From Chitinophagaceae bacterium (GTDB lineage Bacteria; Bacteroidota; Bacteroidia; Chitinophagales; Chitinophagaceae): a stretch of 64,000 nt of DNA. Shown in pieces: positions 41,419-51,013 of this stretch. The stretch lies in the NCBI GenBank assembly GCA_017307735.1, contig JAFKGR010000002.1, positions 310,001-374,000 on the forward strand. The letters are read 5' to 3'. The stretch's first letter is position 1. The number at the start of each line of letters is the position of its first letter. Position numbers and translations under genes: made by a program. A model generated the notes under the pieces. The model made no database searches and was not told the origin of the DNA. It was given only the letters and a program-made list of their open reading frames with translations.

Positions 41419-42681
41419 TTACTGTTTTAATTTTATAAATCCTTCACTGTCTATTAAAAATTGTGCATTTATTGCTACACTATCTTTTGTATCCAAACCA
41501 TCAGTCACCTGGATTAAATTATCAGCTACAATGCCTGTATTCACCTGATGTGCTTTGAAGACATTTCCTTTTTTTAGAAAAACTATTTTGTTTAATCCGA
41601 GCGAAAGCACCGATTCTTTCGGCAGCCAATTACTAAACTTTGTTTGAATGTTTAGTGTCGCTTTTACCTGGCTTCCTACAGGTATCATTGATTTGGAATT
41701 ATTGAGATAAACTCTTGCAGATACTGTCTTAGAGCCATCTTTATAAAAAGGCTCTATAAAACCAATTTTTGAAAGAATCTTTTTATCCGGCGCTGTTTCA
41801 GGAATGATAGTTACCGGCGTACCAACTTTTATTAAGGAATTTTCTCCGGGAAAAAGGTTTAGAGTTACCCAAACATTATTCATATTATTTACCTGGAATA
41901 CCGGCTGTCCTTTTTCTACATACATGCCTTCCTTTATTGATAATTCACCCGATTCATTCATAGGAATTATTTGTTGTGATGAATTCATATTTCCTGTTTC
42001 ATGTACATGGCCCGTGTAATTGCTATAAATGGTAACACTGTAAATCGCTTTACCTGTCGCGATAACTTTTTGCAATTGGTTATTATTCATGCCGAGCAAT
42101 AACAATCTTTGTTTTGCTGCATTGATTAGCGGTGTGTTTGTCGGGTCATTTTTTATTAGGAACAATAAATTTTGTTGTCCCGTTGAAAGTTCAGGACTGT
42201 AAATATCCATCACTTTATCGCCCGCACGCACAGGCTGATAGCGGTATTTTATATACAGTTTTTCTATCCTTCCCGAAACTCTTGCCGATATCGTTTTCAT
42301 AAATCTGGTATCATACTCCACGCTACCCAACGCATCTAATTGTATCTCCTGATTGGAAAATTGCATTGTGGTAACGGGTATAGAAGATACTACTGTGTTA
42401 TTATCGCTTTGAAGTAATGTTGAAAGGTCAACTTCCGAAATTTCCCTGCTTGCATTTTCTTTTTTTACCAAAGGCATTCCGCAAATAGGGCAATTGCCCG
42501 GCTCATGCCTTATTATCTGCGGATGCATAGGACAGGTATAGGTTTCTTCTGTGCCAGCATTTGCTGAAACCTTTTTATCAGAATTGTTTCTGCATCCTGT
42601 GAAAGTGAAAAAAGCAATGGCAAGGATAAAAACAAAAGATTTCAGTATAATTAATTTACTAATTTTCATATTTATTTTCAT
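41419..42681 (-). CDS. cusB: CusB-like RND periplasmic adaptor (first adaptor)
   Basis: A 420-residue lipoprotein-type adaptor (signal with FFTFTGC). It has an N-terminal metal-binding motif TYTCPMHPQIIRHEPGNCPICGMPL, the lipoyl-hairpin part (SGRIEKLYIKYRYQPVRAGDKVMDIYS), and a C-terminal barrel. The CPMHP...CPICGMPL unit is common on Bacteroidota CusB proteins and binds copper. It overlaps the outer-membrane channel gene by 4 nt (ATGA) and is followed by the second adaptor. With the split CusA pump it exports periplasmic Cu(I)/Ag(I). Confidence 0.92.
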   Translation of the reverse strand: MKINMKISKLIILKSFVFILAIAFFTFTGCRNNSDKKVSANAGTEETYTCPMHPQIIRHEPGNCPICGMPLVKKENASREISEVDLSTLLQSDNNTVVSSIPVTTMQFSNQEIQLDALGSVEYDTRFMKTISARVSGRIEKLYIKYRYQPVRAGDKVMDIYSPELSTGQQNLLFLIKNDPTNTPLINAAKQRLLLLGMNNNQLQKVIATGKAIYSVTIYSNYTGHVHETGNMNSSQQIIPMNESGELSIKEGMYVEKGQPVFQVNNMNNVWVTLNLFPGENSLIKVGTPVTIIPETAPDKKILSKIGFIEPFYKDGSKTVSARVYLNNSKSMIPVGSQVKATLNIQTKFSNWLPKESVLSLGLNKIVFLKKGNVFKAHQVNTGIVADNLIQVTDGLDTKDSVAINAQFLIDSEGFIKLKQ

Positions 42682-43925
42682 TTTTGTTCAAGTGTTTTAT
42701 CCATTTGCACTTGAAGATTTAATAATTCCTGCAACTGGTCGAGATAATCAAGCTGCGTCATATTCAGCGTTTGCCACGCATCGAATAATTCAAATAATTC
42801 TCCTGTGTTTTGTTCATACGCCATCTGCATAATTTGATAATTTTTTTTCAATGCCGGAATAATATTTTCTTCAAATAATTGCAGTTGCCTTTTCTTACTG
42901 TTGATAGAAGAACGCAATCCATTTGCTTCTCCGAAAGCCTGATTGATGATTATTTGCTTTTGCGCTTCCAAAGATTCTGTTTTCCATTTTAAACTTTCAA
43001 TGTTGGCTTTATAGCTTCCTGACGACCAGGGTGCTAAAGGGATTTTTACTGTTGCCACAAGCGAATAAAGCCAGGGGGATTTGCCGAATCCGAACATGTG
43101 CTCATATCTGATACCGAATTGTGGCAACTGTTTAGTTTTTTCGAGGTTCAATTGAAGTTGATTAACTTTTAAATCCTGCATTACAGCCTTAATATCACTA
43201 CGCGCCTGTATTAAATAATTACTATCAATTGAGTTGTAATTTTTAAGAGTATAATTCGTGTCAATAATAAAATCTGCATTTTTATCACGGTTCATTAATG
43301 TGTTCAATAAAATTTGTTTCTGCTTTACTTCATTATTCAACTGTTCGCGCTGGTTTTCTATTTTCCCTAATTCTGCTTTTGCTTTGTAATAAGCATTCAG
43401 TTTACCCAGATTATTTTTATAACGCAGTTCAGTACTCTGTATCATAAAATTGAGCAACTTTTCATTGTCGTTAATCACCGATTGTTTTTTTTCAATAACC
43501 AACCAATAGTAATAATTTTTTTTAGCTGCTGCGTATAACTCATTTAGGGCAACATTTTTGTTTTCCTTATTTACAGTTGACAAAGCCTGCATGTATGAAG
43601 CATTGGCATTTTGTTCTTTTTTATTAGGAAACATTTGTGAAGCAGAAACCATATATGAGCCCATCCCGCTTTGTGTACCCATAGCTTTTGTCAGGCCGAT
43701 ATTATAGGGCGTCATATAAAAGCCGGTACCAAATTCAGGCGGCATCCAGCTTTTAGCTCCTTTAGCAGCTTCATCAAGAGAACGAACCTGTGCATCATAC
43801 ATTTTCATTTCCGGATGATTTTTTTGTATCATAGAAAATATATCATCAAGGCTCATCTCTTTTTGTCCATAAGCGTTTCCGGCAAACAAACAAATAACAA
43901 GAGTTTTTATTAATAATCGTTTCAT
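42678..43925 (-). CDS. cusC: CusC/TolC-like outer-membrane channel
   Basis: A 415-residue protein with a signal peptide (LVICLFAGNAYGQ) and the outer-membrane efflux protein fold: two repeats of long coiled-coil helices (for example ALNELYAAAKKNYYYWLVIEKK and LNAYYKAKAELGKIENQ...) with short beta strands. It forms the outer-membrane exit for the Cus pump. It is 4 nt downstream of the second half of CusA and overlaps cusB, so the genes form one transcription unit. Confidence 0.9.
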   Translation of the reverse strand: MKRLLIKTLVICLFAGNAYGQKEMSLDDIFSMIQKNHPEMKMYDAQVRSLDEAAKGAKSWMPPEFGTGFYMTPYNIGLTKAMGTQSGMGSYMVSASQMFPNKKEQNANASYMQALSTVNKENKNVALNELYAAAKKNYYYWLVIEKKQSVINDNEKLLNFMIQSTELRYKNNLGKLNAYYKAKAELGKIENQREQLNNEVKQKQILLNTLMNRDKNADFIIDTNYTLKNYNSIDSNYLIQARSDIKAVMQDLKVNQLQLNLEKTKQLPQFGIRYEHMFGFGKSPWLYSLVATVKIPLAPWSSGSYKANIESLKWKTESLEAQKQIIINQAFGEANGLRSSINSKKRQLQLFEENIIPALKKNYQIMQMAYEQNTGELFELFDAWQTLNMTQLDYLDQLQELLNLQVQMDKTLEQK

Positions 43926-43929
43926 AGTT

Positions 43930-45870
43930 TTAATGTTTTACTTCAGACACTTCAATTTTTCCATATTTTTTAAGCTCGTATTCTTTACTCATTAAAAAGA
44001 TAATCGGCGTTACCAAAAGAATGTGAATAGAAGAAGTAAGTACGCCGCCAATCATAGGAAGTACGATAGGTATCATTATATCGCTACCCACTCCCGAACT
44101 CCATAGAATAGGAATTAAACCAAAAAGAATTACACAAACAGTCATTATTTTCGGCCTCACCCGTTTAGCAGCCCCAAGTATCACATATTCCCGTAAGTCG
44201 GCTCTGGTAATCGTTTCCCTGGAATTTCCTTTTAGCTTAACTAATTGTTCCATCGCATCATTGAGATAAATAACCATTACGATTCCCGTTTCTACGGCCA
44301 AACCAAATAAGGCAATAAAGCCAACAGCCACTGCTACTGATAAGTTTACTCCCCAGAAATAAATGATAAGAGCGCCCCCAATTAAGGCAAAAGGAAGAGA
44401 GACTAAACTTAACAAGGCTTCCCTTGCAGAATGAAAAGCAAAATACATGGAAATAAAAATGATGAGTAATACAATAGGCACAATGATTTTCATTGTCCTT
44501 TCGCTGCTTATTAAATTCTCATACTGGCCGCTCCAATCTATAAAATAACCTTTCGGCAATTTGGTGAGCATGGTATTTAATCTTTCCTGCGCTTCCTGCA
44601 CGGTGCCGGCAAGGTCTCTGTCTCTTACGTTGAATAAAACAGTTCCACGTAACAATGCATTTTCAGAATTAATCATTGGCGGCCCTTCTGTAATTGCCAC
44701 ATCAGCAACTGCCTGTAAAGGAATAGGGCCGAACTGCATGGTTTGCACCTGCAAACTTTTTAATGCTTCCATATTGTCTCTAAAATCCTGTGCGTACCGG
44801 GCATTTACCGAAAAACGTTGGCGGCCTTCAATCGTTGTGGTAAGTTTCATTCCACCTAAAGCGCTTTGCACCACGGCATTTACATCGTCCACACTTAAAC
44901 CATAACGGCTTATTTCTTCGCGTTTTATTTTAATATCAATATATTTTCCGCCAGTAATAGGTTCTACATACAAATCTTTCACGCCGTTTATTCCCTGCAA
45001 TTCATTTTTTATTTTTTGGGCAAAATCATAAATAGTATCAAGGCTTTGTCCATACACTTTTACCCCAACATCGGTACGGATACCGGTTGACAGCATATTG
45101 ATGCGGTTAATGATTGGCTGTGTCCACCCGTTGGTAACGCCGGGAATTTGCAATTTGCTGTTAAGTTCATTTACAATATCTTCTTTGGTTATTCCATCTC
45201 TCCATTCCGATTTTGGTTTCAGTAAAACAATGGTTTCAATCATGCTAATCGGTGAATTATCGGTAGCAGTATTAGCCCTTCCTGCTTTCCCCAAAACATT
45301 TTTTACTTCCGGCACCGAAGCGATAATCTTATCCTGAACCTGTAAAATCCTTTTCACTTCGGAATTAGAAACATCAGGCATCGTAACCGGCATAAACAGG
45401 ATAGAACCTTCATCCAGGGGCGGCATAAATTCACGCCCTAAACTCAATATGAGCGGGATACTTATTAATAGCGCAATGATGTTGATAGCAAGAGTTGTTT
45501 TGCGCCATTTGATACAAAGGCGGATAATAGGTTCATATATTTTTCGCAGCCCTCTGTTTAACGGATTCGCTGATTCCGGCGTGAATTTTCCTTTCAAAAA
45601 GAATGAAATCAACACCGGGGTGAGGGTCAAAACGAGTATGGCATCTACCGCTACAATGAAAGTTTTTGTATAGGCTAAAGGCCCAAATAGTTTTCCTTCC
45701 TGCCCTGTAAGTAAAAATATAGGAAGGAATGACGCAACAATAATAACGGTGGAAAAAAACACGCCCCTTGAAACCTGCTTACATGAGCTTTCAATAATGC
45801 GCATCCGCACATCTTCAGGTATTTTAAAATAACTCTTTTTGGGTACTATTTTTTTGAAAATATTTTTCAT
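43930..45870 (-). CDS. cusA: CusA-type RND permease, C-terminal part (split gene)
   Basis: A 646-residue protein equal to the C-terminal three-fifths of CusA: VSRGVFFSTVIIVASFLPIFLLTGQEGKLFGPLAYTK (helices 5-6), the second periplasmic pore domain, and the last helices (SVAVAVGFIALFGLAVETG, VRPKIMTVCVILFGLIPI). It begins with ATG inside the ATGA overlap with the N-terminal part (45867-45870). About 30 extra residues (MKNIFKKIVPKKSYFKI...) precede the conserved sequence. It has no N-terminal signal of its own; insertion would rely on helices 5 onward. Together with the upstream half it covers the whole pump. Confidence 0.88.
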   Translation of the reverse strand: MKNIFKKIVPKKSYFKIPEDVRMRIIESSCKQVSRGVFFSTVIIVASFLPIFLLTGQEGKLFGPLAYTKTFIVAVDAILVLTLTPVLISFFLKGKFTPESANPLNRGLRKIYEPIIRLCIKWRKTTLAINIIALLISIPLILSLGREFMPPLDEGSILFMPVTMPDVSNSEVKRILQVQDKIIASVPEVKNVLGKAGRANTATDNSPISMIETIVLLKPKSEWRDGITKEDIVNELNSKLQIPGVTNGWTQPIINRINMLSTGIRTDVGVKVYGQSLDTIYDFAQKIKNELQGINGVKDLYVEPITGGKYIDIKIKREEISRYGLSVDDVNAVVQSALGGMKLTTTIEGRQRFSVNARYAQDFRDNMEALKSLQVQTMQFGPIPLQAVADVAITEGPPMINSENALLRGTVLFNVRDRDLAGTVQEAQERLNTMLTKLPKGYFIDWSGQYENLISSERTMKIIVPIVLLIIFISMYFAFHSAREALLSLVSLPFALIGGALIIYFWGVNLSVAVAVGFIALFGLAVETGIVMVIYLNDAMEQLVKLKGNSRETITRADLREYVILGAAKRVRPKIMTVCVILFGLIPILWSSGVGSDIMIPIVLPMIGGVLTSSIHILLVTPIIFLMSKEYELKKYGKIEVSEVKH

Positions 45871-47156
45871 TTTTGTTTTGGTTTATTGGCAGGATCATTT
45901 TGCCATTCTGATAAGTTGTGATAAGCGTTTTCCGACATGATGATTCCGTTATCAACGATAACTCCTATGGCCAGCGCTATTCCGGTCAGCGACATAATAT
46001 TTGATGAAAGCCCAAGAGCATTCAACAAAATAAAACTGATGGCAATCGTAATAGGTATTTGAATAATGATGTTCACCGCGCTGCGCCAATGAAAGAGAAA
46101 TAGTAAAACGATGAGCGATACGGCTATCATTTCCTCTATCAGTTTTCCTTTGATATTTTCTACTGCGGCTTCTATTAAAGTGCTGCGGTCATAAGCAAAA
46201 TTAAAGTGCACTCCTTCAGGCAATCCCTTTTCCACATCCTTCATTTTTGCTTTCACATCATTGATTACCTTATCGGCATTTTCTCCATAGCGCATTACCA
46301 CTATGCCTCCGACCACTTCTCCTTCACCATTGTCGTCAAAAATTCCGAGCCTTTCATCGCCGCCCATCTGAACCGCAGCAATATCTTTTACTCTTACAGG
46401 TATGCCATTGTTGTTAGCAATGCCAATGTTTTCAATGTCTTCCTTACTCTTTACATAGCCCAGTCCACGGATGATGTAAGACATGTCGCTCATCTCAAAT
46501 TTTCTGCCGCCAACATCATTGTTGTTGGCTTTTACTTTATTCATCACATCCATTAAAGAGATGTTGTAATACTGCAATTTCAGCGGGTCAACTACAATCT
46601 GATACTGCTTTTCAAAGCCGCCGAAAGAAGCTATTTCGGCTACGCCTGGAACCGTTTGCAATGCAAACTTGATATACCAGTCCTGTAAAGCCCTTTGCTC
46701 ACCGAGGTCCAGTTTTTTCGCATCTAATGTGTACCAAAGTATGTGGCCAACTCCTGTACCGTCGGGGCCAAGTGTAGGCGTAACGTCCTGTGGAAGCAAC
46801 CGCTGTGCATAATTTAGCCGTTCCAAAACGCGGGTTCTTGCCCAATAAATATCTACATTGTCATCAAAAATTACATACACGAAGCTCATCCCAAACATGG
46901 ATGTGCCTCTTATATTTTTCACCTTTGGTATTCCCTGAAGATTAGATACCAAAGGAAATGTAATCTGGTCTTCCATTATCTGGGGGCTTTGGCCGCTCCA
47001 TTCTGTAAAAACAATTACCTGGTTTTCCGATAAATCGGGAATGGCATCAATCGGATTTTTTTGTACCGCAAATATCCCCCAGACAAACAGGCCTAATGCT
47101 ATTGCCAAAACAATATACCTGTTGCGCAGTGAAAGCTCAATTAGTTTCTGAACCAT
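45867..47156 (-). CDS. cusA: CusA-type RND permease, N-terminal part (split gene)
   Basis: A 429-residue protein covering helix 1 (LRNRYIVLAIALGLFVWGIF), the PNPIDAIPDLSENQVIVF-type segment, the first pore domain and helices 2-4, ending soon after LAIGVIVDNGIIMSENAYHNL. Helix 4 lacks the DFGxxxDGA of Zn pumps, which supports a Cu/Ag substrate. It ends in a polar tail (NDPANKPKQK) at the loop where intact CusA continues, and its TGA overlaps the ATG of the second part by 4 nt. The frames cannot be joined by a single slip because the downstream frame has a stop just upstream, so the split looks stable. Confidence 0.88.
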   Translation of the reverse strand: MVQKLIELSLRNRYIVLAIALGLFVWGIFAVQKNPIDAIPDLSENQVIVFTEWSGQSPQIMEDQITFPLVSNLQGIPKVKNIRGTSMFGMSFVYVIFDDNVDIYWARTRVLERLNYAQRLLPQDVTPTLGPDGTGVGHILWYTLDAKKLDLGEQRALQDWYIKFALQTVPGVAEIASFGGFEKQYQIVVDPLKLQYYNISLMDVMNKVKANNNDVGGRKFEMSDMSYIIRGLGYVKSKEDIENIGIANNNGIPVRVKDIAAVQMGGDERLGIFDDNGEGEVVGGIVVMRYGENADKVINDVKAKMKDVEKGLPEGVHFNFAYDRSTLIEAAVENIKGKLIEEMIAVSLIVLLFLFHWRSAVNIIIQIPITIAISFILLNALGLSSNIMSLTGIALAIGVIVDNGIIMSENAYHNLSEWQNDPANKPKQK

Positions 47157-47304
47157 TGTTAATTATTTAATTCGTTTCCTTTTTAAAATTTCATATCAAC
47201 TACATTAGTAGAAAAATGAAACAGGAATAATAGTAATGTGAAATAAAAGAATGGACGTAGAATTGGCCTATAAATGAAGCCTTGTCCAACAAAGGAAGGT
47301 TAAA

Positions 47305-47691
47305 TCAAATTCTAAAAACGCAATTGAAAATATAATCCGGAACCGTATGAAGTAGTGGCGGCGCATTGCTTAGGTTAGCAATATAAATTTCCTGGGAAGG
47401 ATAATTAATTATCTGAAAAGAAGAAAGAAATAAATGTAAATCAAAAAAATGTAAAACAGGTGTGCTTATTACATCGCCCGCAACGTGATTATCTTTTACT
47501 TTATAGAATTGATATTTGGTTTTGCAGCAATCGTCCATACCATCGTCATTAGCACACTTCTGTTGTTCATCCTGAGTGATGGAAACAGTTACAGACTTTA
47601 AATCACCACAACAATAAAAACTTTTCAGGCTTAACCCTAACGTTGAGATAGAGTAAATGCTAAGAAGTAATATGATGGTAATTTTTTTCAC
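47305..47691 (-). CDS. HYC_CC_PP-family small membrane-associated Cys protein
   Basis: A 128-residue protein with a GTG start and a signal-like N-terminus (ITIILLLSIYSISTLG). It shows the family marks FYCCGDLKSV, DDCCKTKYQFYKVKD and NAPPLL. Such proteins lie upstream of Cus/Czc RND genes in Bacteroidota and probably bind metal in the envelope. It is 148 nt upstream of the split cusA and likely in the same transcript. A TACCTTTG element ends 7 nt before the GTG. A longer, His-rich family member lies at 30420-30869. Confidence 0.75.
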   Translation of the reverse strand: MKKITIILLLSIYSISTLGLSLKSFYCCGDLKSVTVSITQDEQQKCANDDGMDDCCKTKYQFYKVKDNHVAGDVISTPVLHFFDLHLFLSSFQIINYPSQEIYIANLSNAPPLLHTVPDYIFNCVFRI

Positions 47692-47698
47692 TGTCCGG

Positions 47699-47706
47699 CA
47701 AAGGTA
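47699..47706 (-). promoter_or_regulatory. -7 promoter element directly upstream of HYC_CC_PP
   Basis: TACCTTTG on the minus strand ends 7 nt before the GTG at 47691, implying a leaderless or nearly leaderless mRNA for the Cus operon. The same element and spacing precede the DUF6660 gene at 20857. No convincing -33 box is seen. Confidence 0.45.
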
Positions 47707-47813
47707 TAATTATTTATAAGACTTTTGTTGAAGGAAGAATCTCAATTTCATGAAAACGGATTCAACGATTGTGCAAAAATAGAAAGACTAAATTTCATAA
47801 AACATGATTTAAA

Positions 47814-48563
47814 TCAGCAGACTAATTGTTTTTTATCATTAATTCTTATTGGTAATCTTTCGATTACTTGACAAAAAACAGCGGCTATATCTTTTACTTT
47901 CTCAACGATTTCATTAGAAGGAGCTTTATCCATAATTTCTGATAATGCCGGCTTTAGTATTACAATAGCATTATAAAAAATTAGTGCAGAAGCAACAAGT
48001 GCGGCCCAATCATCCGCGCCTTCATAACCTTTACCGCCGATTAATGCAATAGAAATTCCAATAAAGGCTGCTATGGATGTAATGGCATCGCTCCGATGGT
48101 GATGAGCATCTGCTTTTACTGCCTGGCTGTTTATTTTATTACCAACACTTAATACATAACGAAACATAGTTTCTTTAATCGCAATCACAATCAATAGTAT
48201 CCATAAAGTAAAGCTTTTGGGTAATGCATGCGGTGTGCCTATAAAATTTATTGAATGATAAGCAATCCATGTAGCCGCGCCAATTAAAAAAAGAGAAACC
48301 GCAATAGCTGCTAATGGTTCAGCTTTTCCATGACCGTAAGGGTGTTCTTCGTCAGGCTCTTTCATTGCAATACGTAATCCAAGCCATAATAATCCGGAAC
48401 TTAAAATATCCGCCCCTGATTCTGTTGCATCGGCAATTAAAGCATAGGAATGTCCTAAGTAACCCGAAATTCCTTTTACAAAAATCAGCACCAAACTTAC
48501 AGCAATACCATATAAAGTTGTTCTTATAGCGATGGAGGAAGGGTGAATGTCAATATGATTCAT
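47814..48563 (-). CDS. truncated paralogue of the FieF-like CDF exporter
   Basis: A 249-residue protein. Residues 1 to about 218 are nearly identical to the CDF at 21424-22311, including both metal-site helices (DATESGADILSS, KADAHHHRSDAITS). From about residue 219 the sequence changes to an unrelated tail (AAVFCQVIERLPIRINDKK...) and stops, so the whole cytoplasmic metal-sensing and dimerisation domain is missing. It may be a pseudogene, although membrane-only CDFs exist. The change point marks a recombination junction. It is the last gene in line with the arsenic operon. Confidence 0.8.
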   Translation of the reverse strand: MNHIDIHPSSIAIRTTLYGIAVSLVLIFVKGISGYLGHSYALIADATESGADILSSGLLWLGLRIAMKEPDEEHPYGHGKAEPLAAIAVSLFLIGAATWIAYHSINFIGTPHALPKSFTLWILLIVIAIKETMFRYVLSVGNKINSQAVKADAHHHRSDAITSIAAFIGISIALIGGKGYEGADDWAALVASALIFYNAIVILKPALSEIMDKAPSNEIVEKVKDIAAVFCQVIERLPIRINDKKQLVC

Positions 48564-48628
48564 AAATTTATGCGCTATTTACCTGATTGAATATAATTTA
48601 AAAAATGGTAAAAGTAGCTACTGAAATC

Positions 48629-49402
48629 CTAAAACCCTTTTCTCAACATTTCTGCATACTCGTCAGGCAACGGGCTTGTTTCTATTGCCTTAGCAGCCGT
48701 TTCTACGTCATAATCAAAACGGATAAAATCAATGCCAATACTGTCTTTATTGGAAATGCTGCTGTTCTCATTTATGGTAAGTATCACATAGCCGCCTTGA
48801 GGATTTCCATCCTTTGGTTTACCTACTGAACCAATGTTTATTGCATGACGATAATGAGTATCTTCATCTAACTCTGATGGTAAAATTCTGTGATAAGGTT
48901 TGTGAGTATGACCGAAGCACATAATGTCTGCGTCAGCCTGTTCCATTATTCTTAATAGACTTTTTTCTTCCCTGTCTTCAAACAAATACTCATTTATTTT
49001 TCGCGGACTTCCATGCACTAATAATAAATTGAGCTTATCATTATTCAACTGAAATTCTATTTTGATATGAGCCGGTAATGTTCTTAAATATTTTCTTTCA
49101 TCTTCTTTGATAATCGAGTTGGTAAAAGAGATGGATATTTTGCCCATTTCTTTTTCATGTTCTTCTTTATAGGCACAACCGCAATCATCACTCTTTCTGC
49201 CAATCCCAAAATCATAATTGCCTGCAATTGTTGGAATATGCCTTTTTCTTATTTCACTGATTACTTCATTTGGCCAGATATTATAACCTACTAAATCGCC
49301 AAGGCAATAAAGGGCATCAGGTTTACGATTTTCAACGTCTTTAAAAAAGGCTTCAAGTGCTGGTAGATTGGCATGAATGTCGGAAAATAATGCAATTTTC
49401 AT
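48629..49402 (-). CDS. metallophosphoesterase (YfcE/MJ0936-like) in ars operon
   Basis: A 257-residue cytoplasmic calcineurin-type phosphoesterase. The dinuclear metal motifs are in order: FSDIHAN (7-13), GDLVGY, GNYDF (GNHD variant with Tyr for His), VHGSP and GHTHKPY. A CGC motif (about 74-76) is extra. The GNYD change is accepted in this subfamily. It lies 9 nt downstream of acr3, inside the arsenic operon. Phosphoesterases are seen in other ars clusters, but their substrate there is not known to me. Confidence 0.88.
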   Translation of the reverse strand: MKIALFSDIHANLPALEAFFKDVENRKPDALYCLGDLVGYNIWPNEVISEIRKRHIPTIAGNYDFGIGRKSDDCGCAYKEEHEKEMGKISISFTNSIIKEDERKYLRTLPAHIKIEFQLNNDKLNLLLVHGSPRKINEYLFEDREEKSLLRIMEQADADIMCFGHTHKPYHRILPSELDEDTHYRHAINIGSVGKPKDGNPQGGYVILTINENSSISNKDSIGIDFIRFDYDVETAAKAIETSPLPDEYAEMLRKGF

Positions 49403-49411
49403 TTGTTGATT

Positions 49412-50494
49412 TTAAGCGTTTTGTAATTGTTGTTTTGAATAATATTTTCTTCTTAACCAAAAAGCCACATTCACCAGAGCAATTAATGCAGGCACTTCTA
49501 CTAACGGGCCGATTACCCCCGCAAACGCCTGCCCTGAATTAATTCCAAAAACACCGATGGCTACTGCAATGGCTAATTCAAAATTATTTCCAGCTGCCGT
49601 AAAAGCTATTGAAGCATTCGTTGAATAATCCGCCCCCATTTTCTTGCCAATTAAGAAACTGACAAAAAACATCAGGACGAAATAAATGACTAAGGGAATA
49701 GCAATCCTTACAACATCCATTGGTATCTGCACAATCAATTCACCTTTTAAACTAAACATGATTACAATCGTAAAAAGTAACGCTATTAATGTAATTGGAG
49801 AAATCATGGGAATGAATTTTTTCTCATACCATTCTTCACCTTTGAATTTTATCAATGAATACCTGCTTAGAATTCCTGCGGCAAATGGAATACCTAAATA
49901 GATAGCAACGCTTTCTGCAATTTGCCCGATAGTAATATTAACCTCTGAACCCGTAATGCCAAATAACGGAGGAAGAACTGATATAAACACATAAGCATAG
50001 ACGCTATATAATAATACCTGAAAAATACTGTTCAGCGCAACCAAACCTGCAGCATATTCTCTACTGCCTTCCGCTAATTCATTCCATACAATGACCATCG
50101 CAATACAACGGGCAAGCCCAATCAGAATTAATCCGGTCATATATTCAGGATAACCGTGCAAAAAAACAATGGCGAGAATAAACATCAATACTGGCCCGAT
50201 TATCCAATTCAGAAACAACGAAACGCCCAATACTTTTGCATTTTTAAAAACCTCCCGCATTTTATCATACCTGACTTTTGCAAAAGGCGGATACATCATG
50301 AGGATTAATCCGATTGCCAGTGGAATATTTGTAGTTCCTGTTGAAAATGAATTAATAAATGCAGATGATGACGGAAAGAAGTATCCGATGGAAACACCAA
50401 CAGCCATTGCCAAAAAAATCCACAAGGTTAAATACCGGTCTAAAAAGCTTAATTTCTTTCTTTCATTTGCCGGAGCGCAATTGTTTGCTGTCAT
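49412..50494 (-). CDS. acr3: ACR3-family arsenite exporter
   Basis: About 360 residues and ten membrane helices. Signature parts are [48 protein letters not shown]-type [14 protein letters not shown] with the essential Cys in helix 4, and the C-terminal [16 protein letters not shown]. It expels As(III) using the membrane potential. The ATG at 50494 is preferred; an upstream TTG (50518) would overlap the arsN1-like gene. It is followed by the metallophosphoesterase and preceded by arsN1, arsM and arsR. Confidence 0.95.
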   Translation of the reverse strand: MTANNCAPANERKKLSFLDRYLTLWIFLAMAVGVSIGYFFPSSSAFINSFSTGTTNIPLAIGLILMMYPPFAKVRYDKMREVFKNAKVLGVSLFLNWIIGPVLMFILAIVFLHGYPEYMTGLILIGLARCIAMVIVWNELAEGSREYAAGLVALNSIFQVLLYSVYAYVFISVLPPLFGITGSEVNITIGQIAESVAIYLGIPFAAGILSRYSLIKFKGEEWYEKKFIPMISPITLIALLFTIVIMFSLKGELIVQIPMDVVRIAIPLVIYFVLMFFVSFLIGKKMGADYSTNASIAFTAAGNNFELAIAVAIGVFGINSGQAFAGVIGPLVEVPALIALVNVAFWLRRKYYSKQQLQNA

Positions 50495-50507
50495 TCTGTT
50501 TTTTTTA

Positions 50508-50999
50508 TTAAATCCCAATTGTTTTACTTCTTCTTTCCATTAAAATAGTATCTCTCCATTTCCCATTCATTTGCCCGATGCGTTCTCTTGTACCCAATAT
50601 CCGAAATCCAAACGCTTCATGAATTTTAATGCTTGCTATATTTTCAGGAAAAATCCCTGCCTGTAAAGTCCAGATATTATTCGCTTCGCTTTCTTCAATC
50701 AATTTCTGCAGTAGTTGTTTTCCCACACCTTTTCTCCTGGCTTTACCACTTACATATACACTTACTTCCGCTACGCCCGCATATACGCATCTTTCTGAAA
50801 CCCCTGTAAGCGCTGCCCAACCTAAAATAATTCCATCTCCTTTTGCAACCATGCGACTATGTTGAAGGTGGTCGTTGTTCCATTCGTGCCAATCCGGTGA
50901 CTGTTGTTGAAAGGTCGCATTGCCTGTAGCAATGCCTTCTTCATAAATTTGTTTTACCGCTTCCCAGTCTTTCGGAAGCATTTTATCTAAGATGATCAT
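50508..50999 (-). CDS. arsN1: GNAT N-acetyltransferase, ArsN1/Bar-like
   Basis: A 163-residue GNAT enzyme of the phosphinothricin (Bar/Pat) group: [14 protein letters not shown] near the start, [22 protein letters not shown] (acetyl-CoA loop) and [24 protein letters not shown], all hallmarks of the group. Members encoded in ars operons acetylate arsinothricin, an arsenic-containing glutamate analogue. The position between arsM and acr3 supports that role, but phosphinothricin or another substrate cannot be excluded by sequence. Confidence 0.85.
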   Translation of the reverse strand: MIILDKMLPKDWEAVKQIYEEGIATGNATFQQQSPDWHEWNNDHLQHSRMVAKGDGIILGWAALTGVSERCVYAGVAEVSVYVSGKARRKGVGKQLLQKLIEESEANNIWTLQAGIFPENIASIKIHEAFGFRILGTRERIGQMNGKWRDTILMERRSKTIGI

Positions 51000-51013
51000 T
51001 GAAAATAATTTTT

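Noticed and set aside
45850..45890. Programmed frameshift joining the two CusA parts at the A-rich overlap
   Set aside because: The downstream frame has a TAA just before its ATG, so a slip at the A-run does not create a continuous protein; coupling by ATGA overlap fits better.
47305..48563. Possible transposon ends around the truncated CDF gene
   Set aside because: No terminal inverted repeats, target duplications or transposase fragments could be seen; homologous recombination is the simpler explanation.
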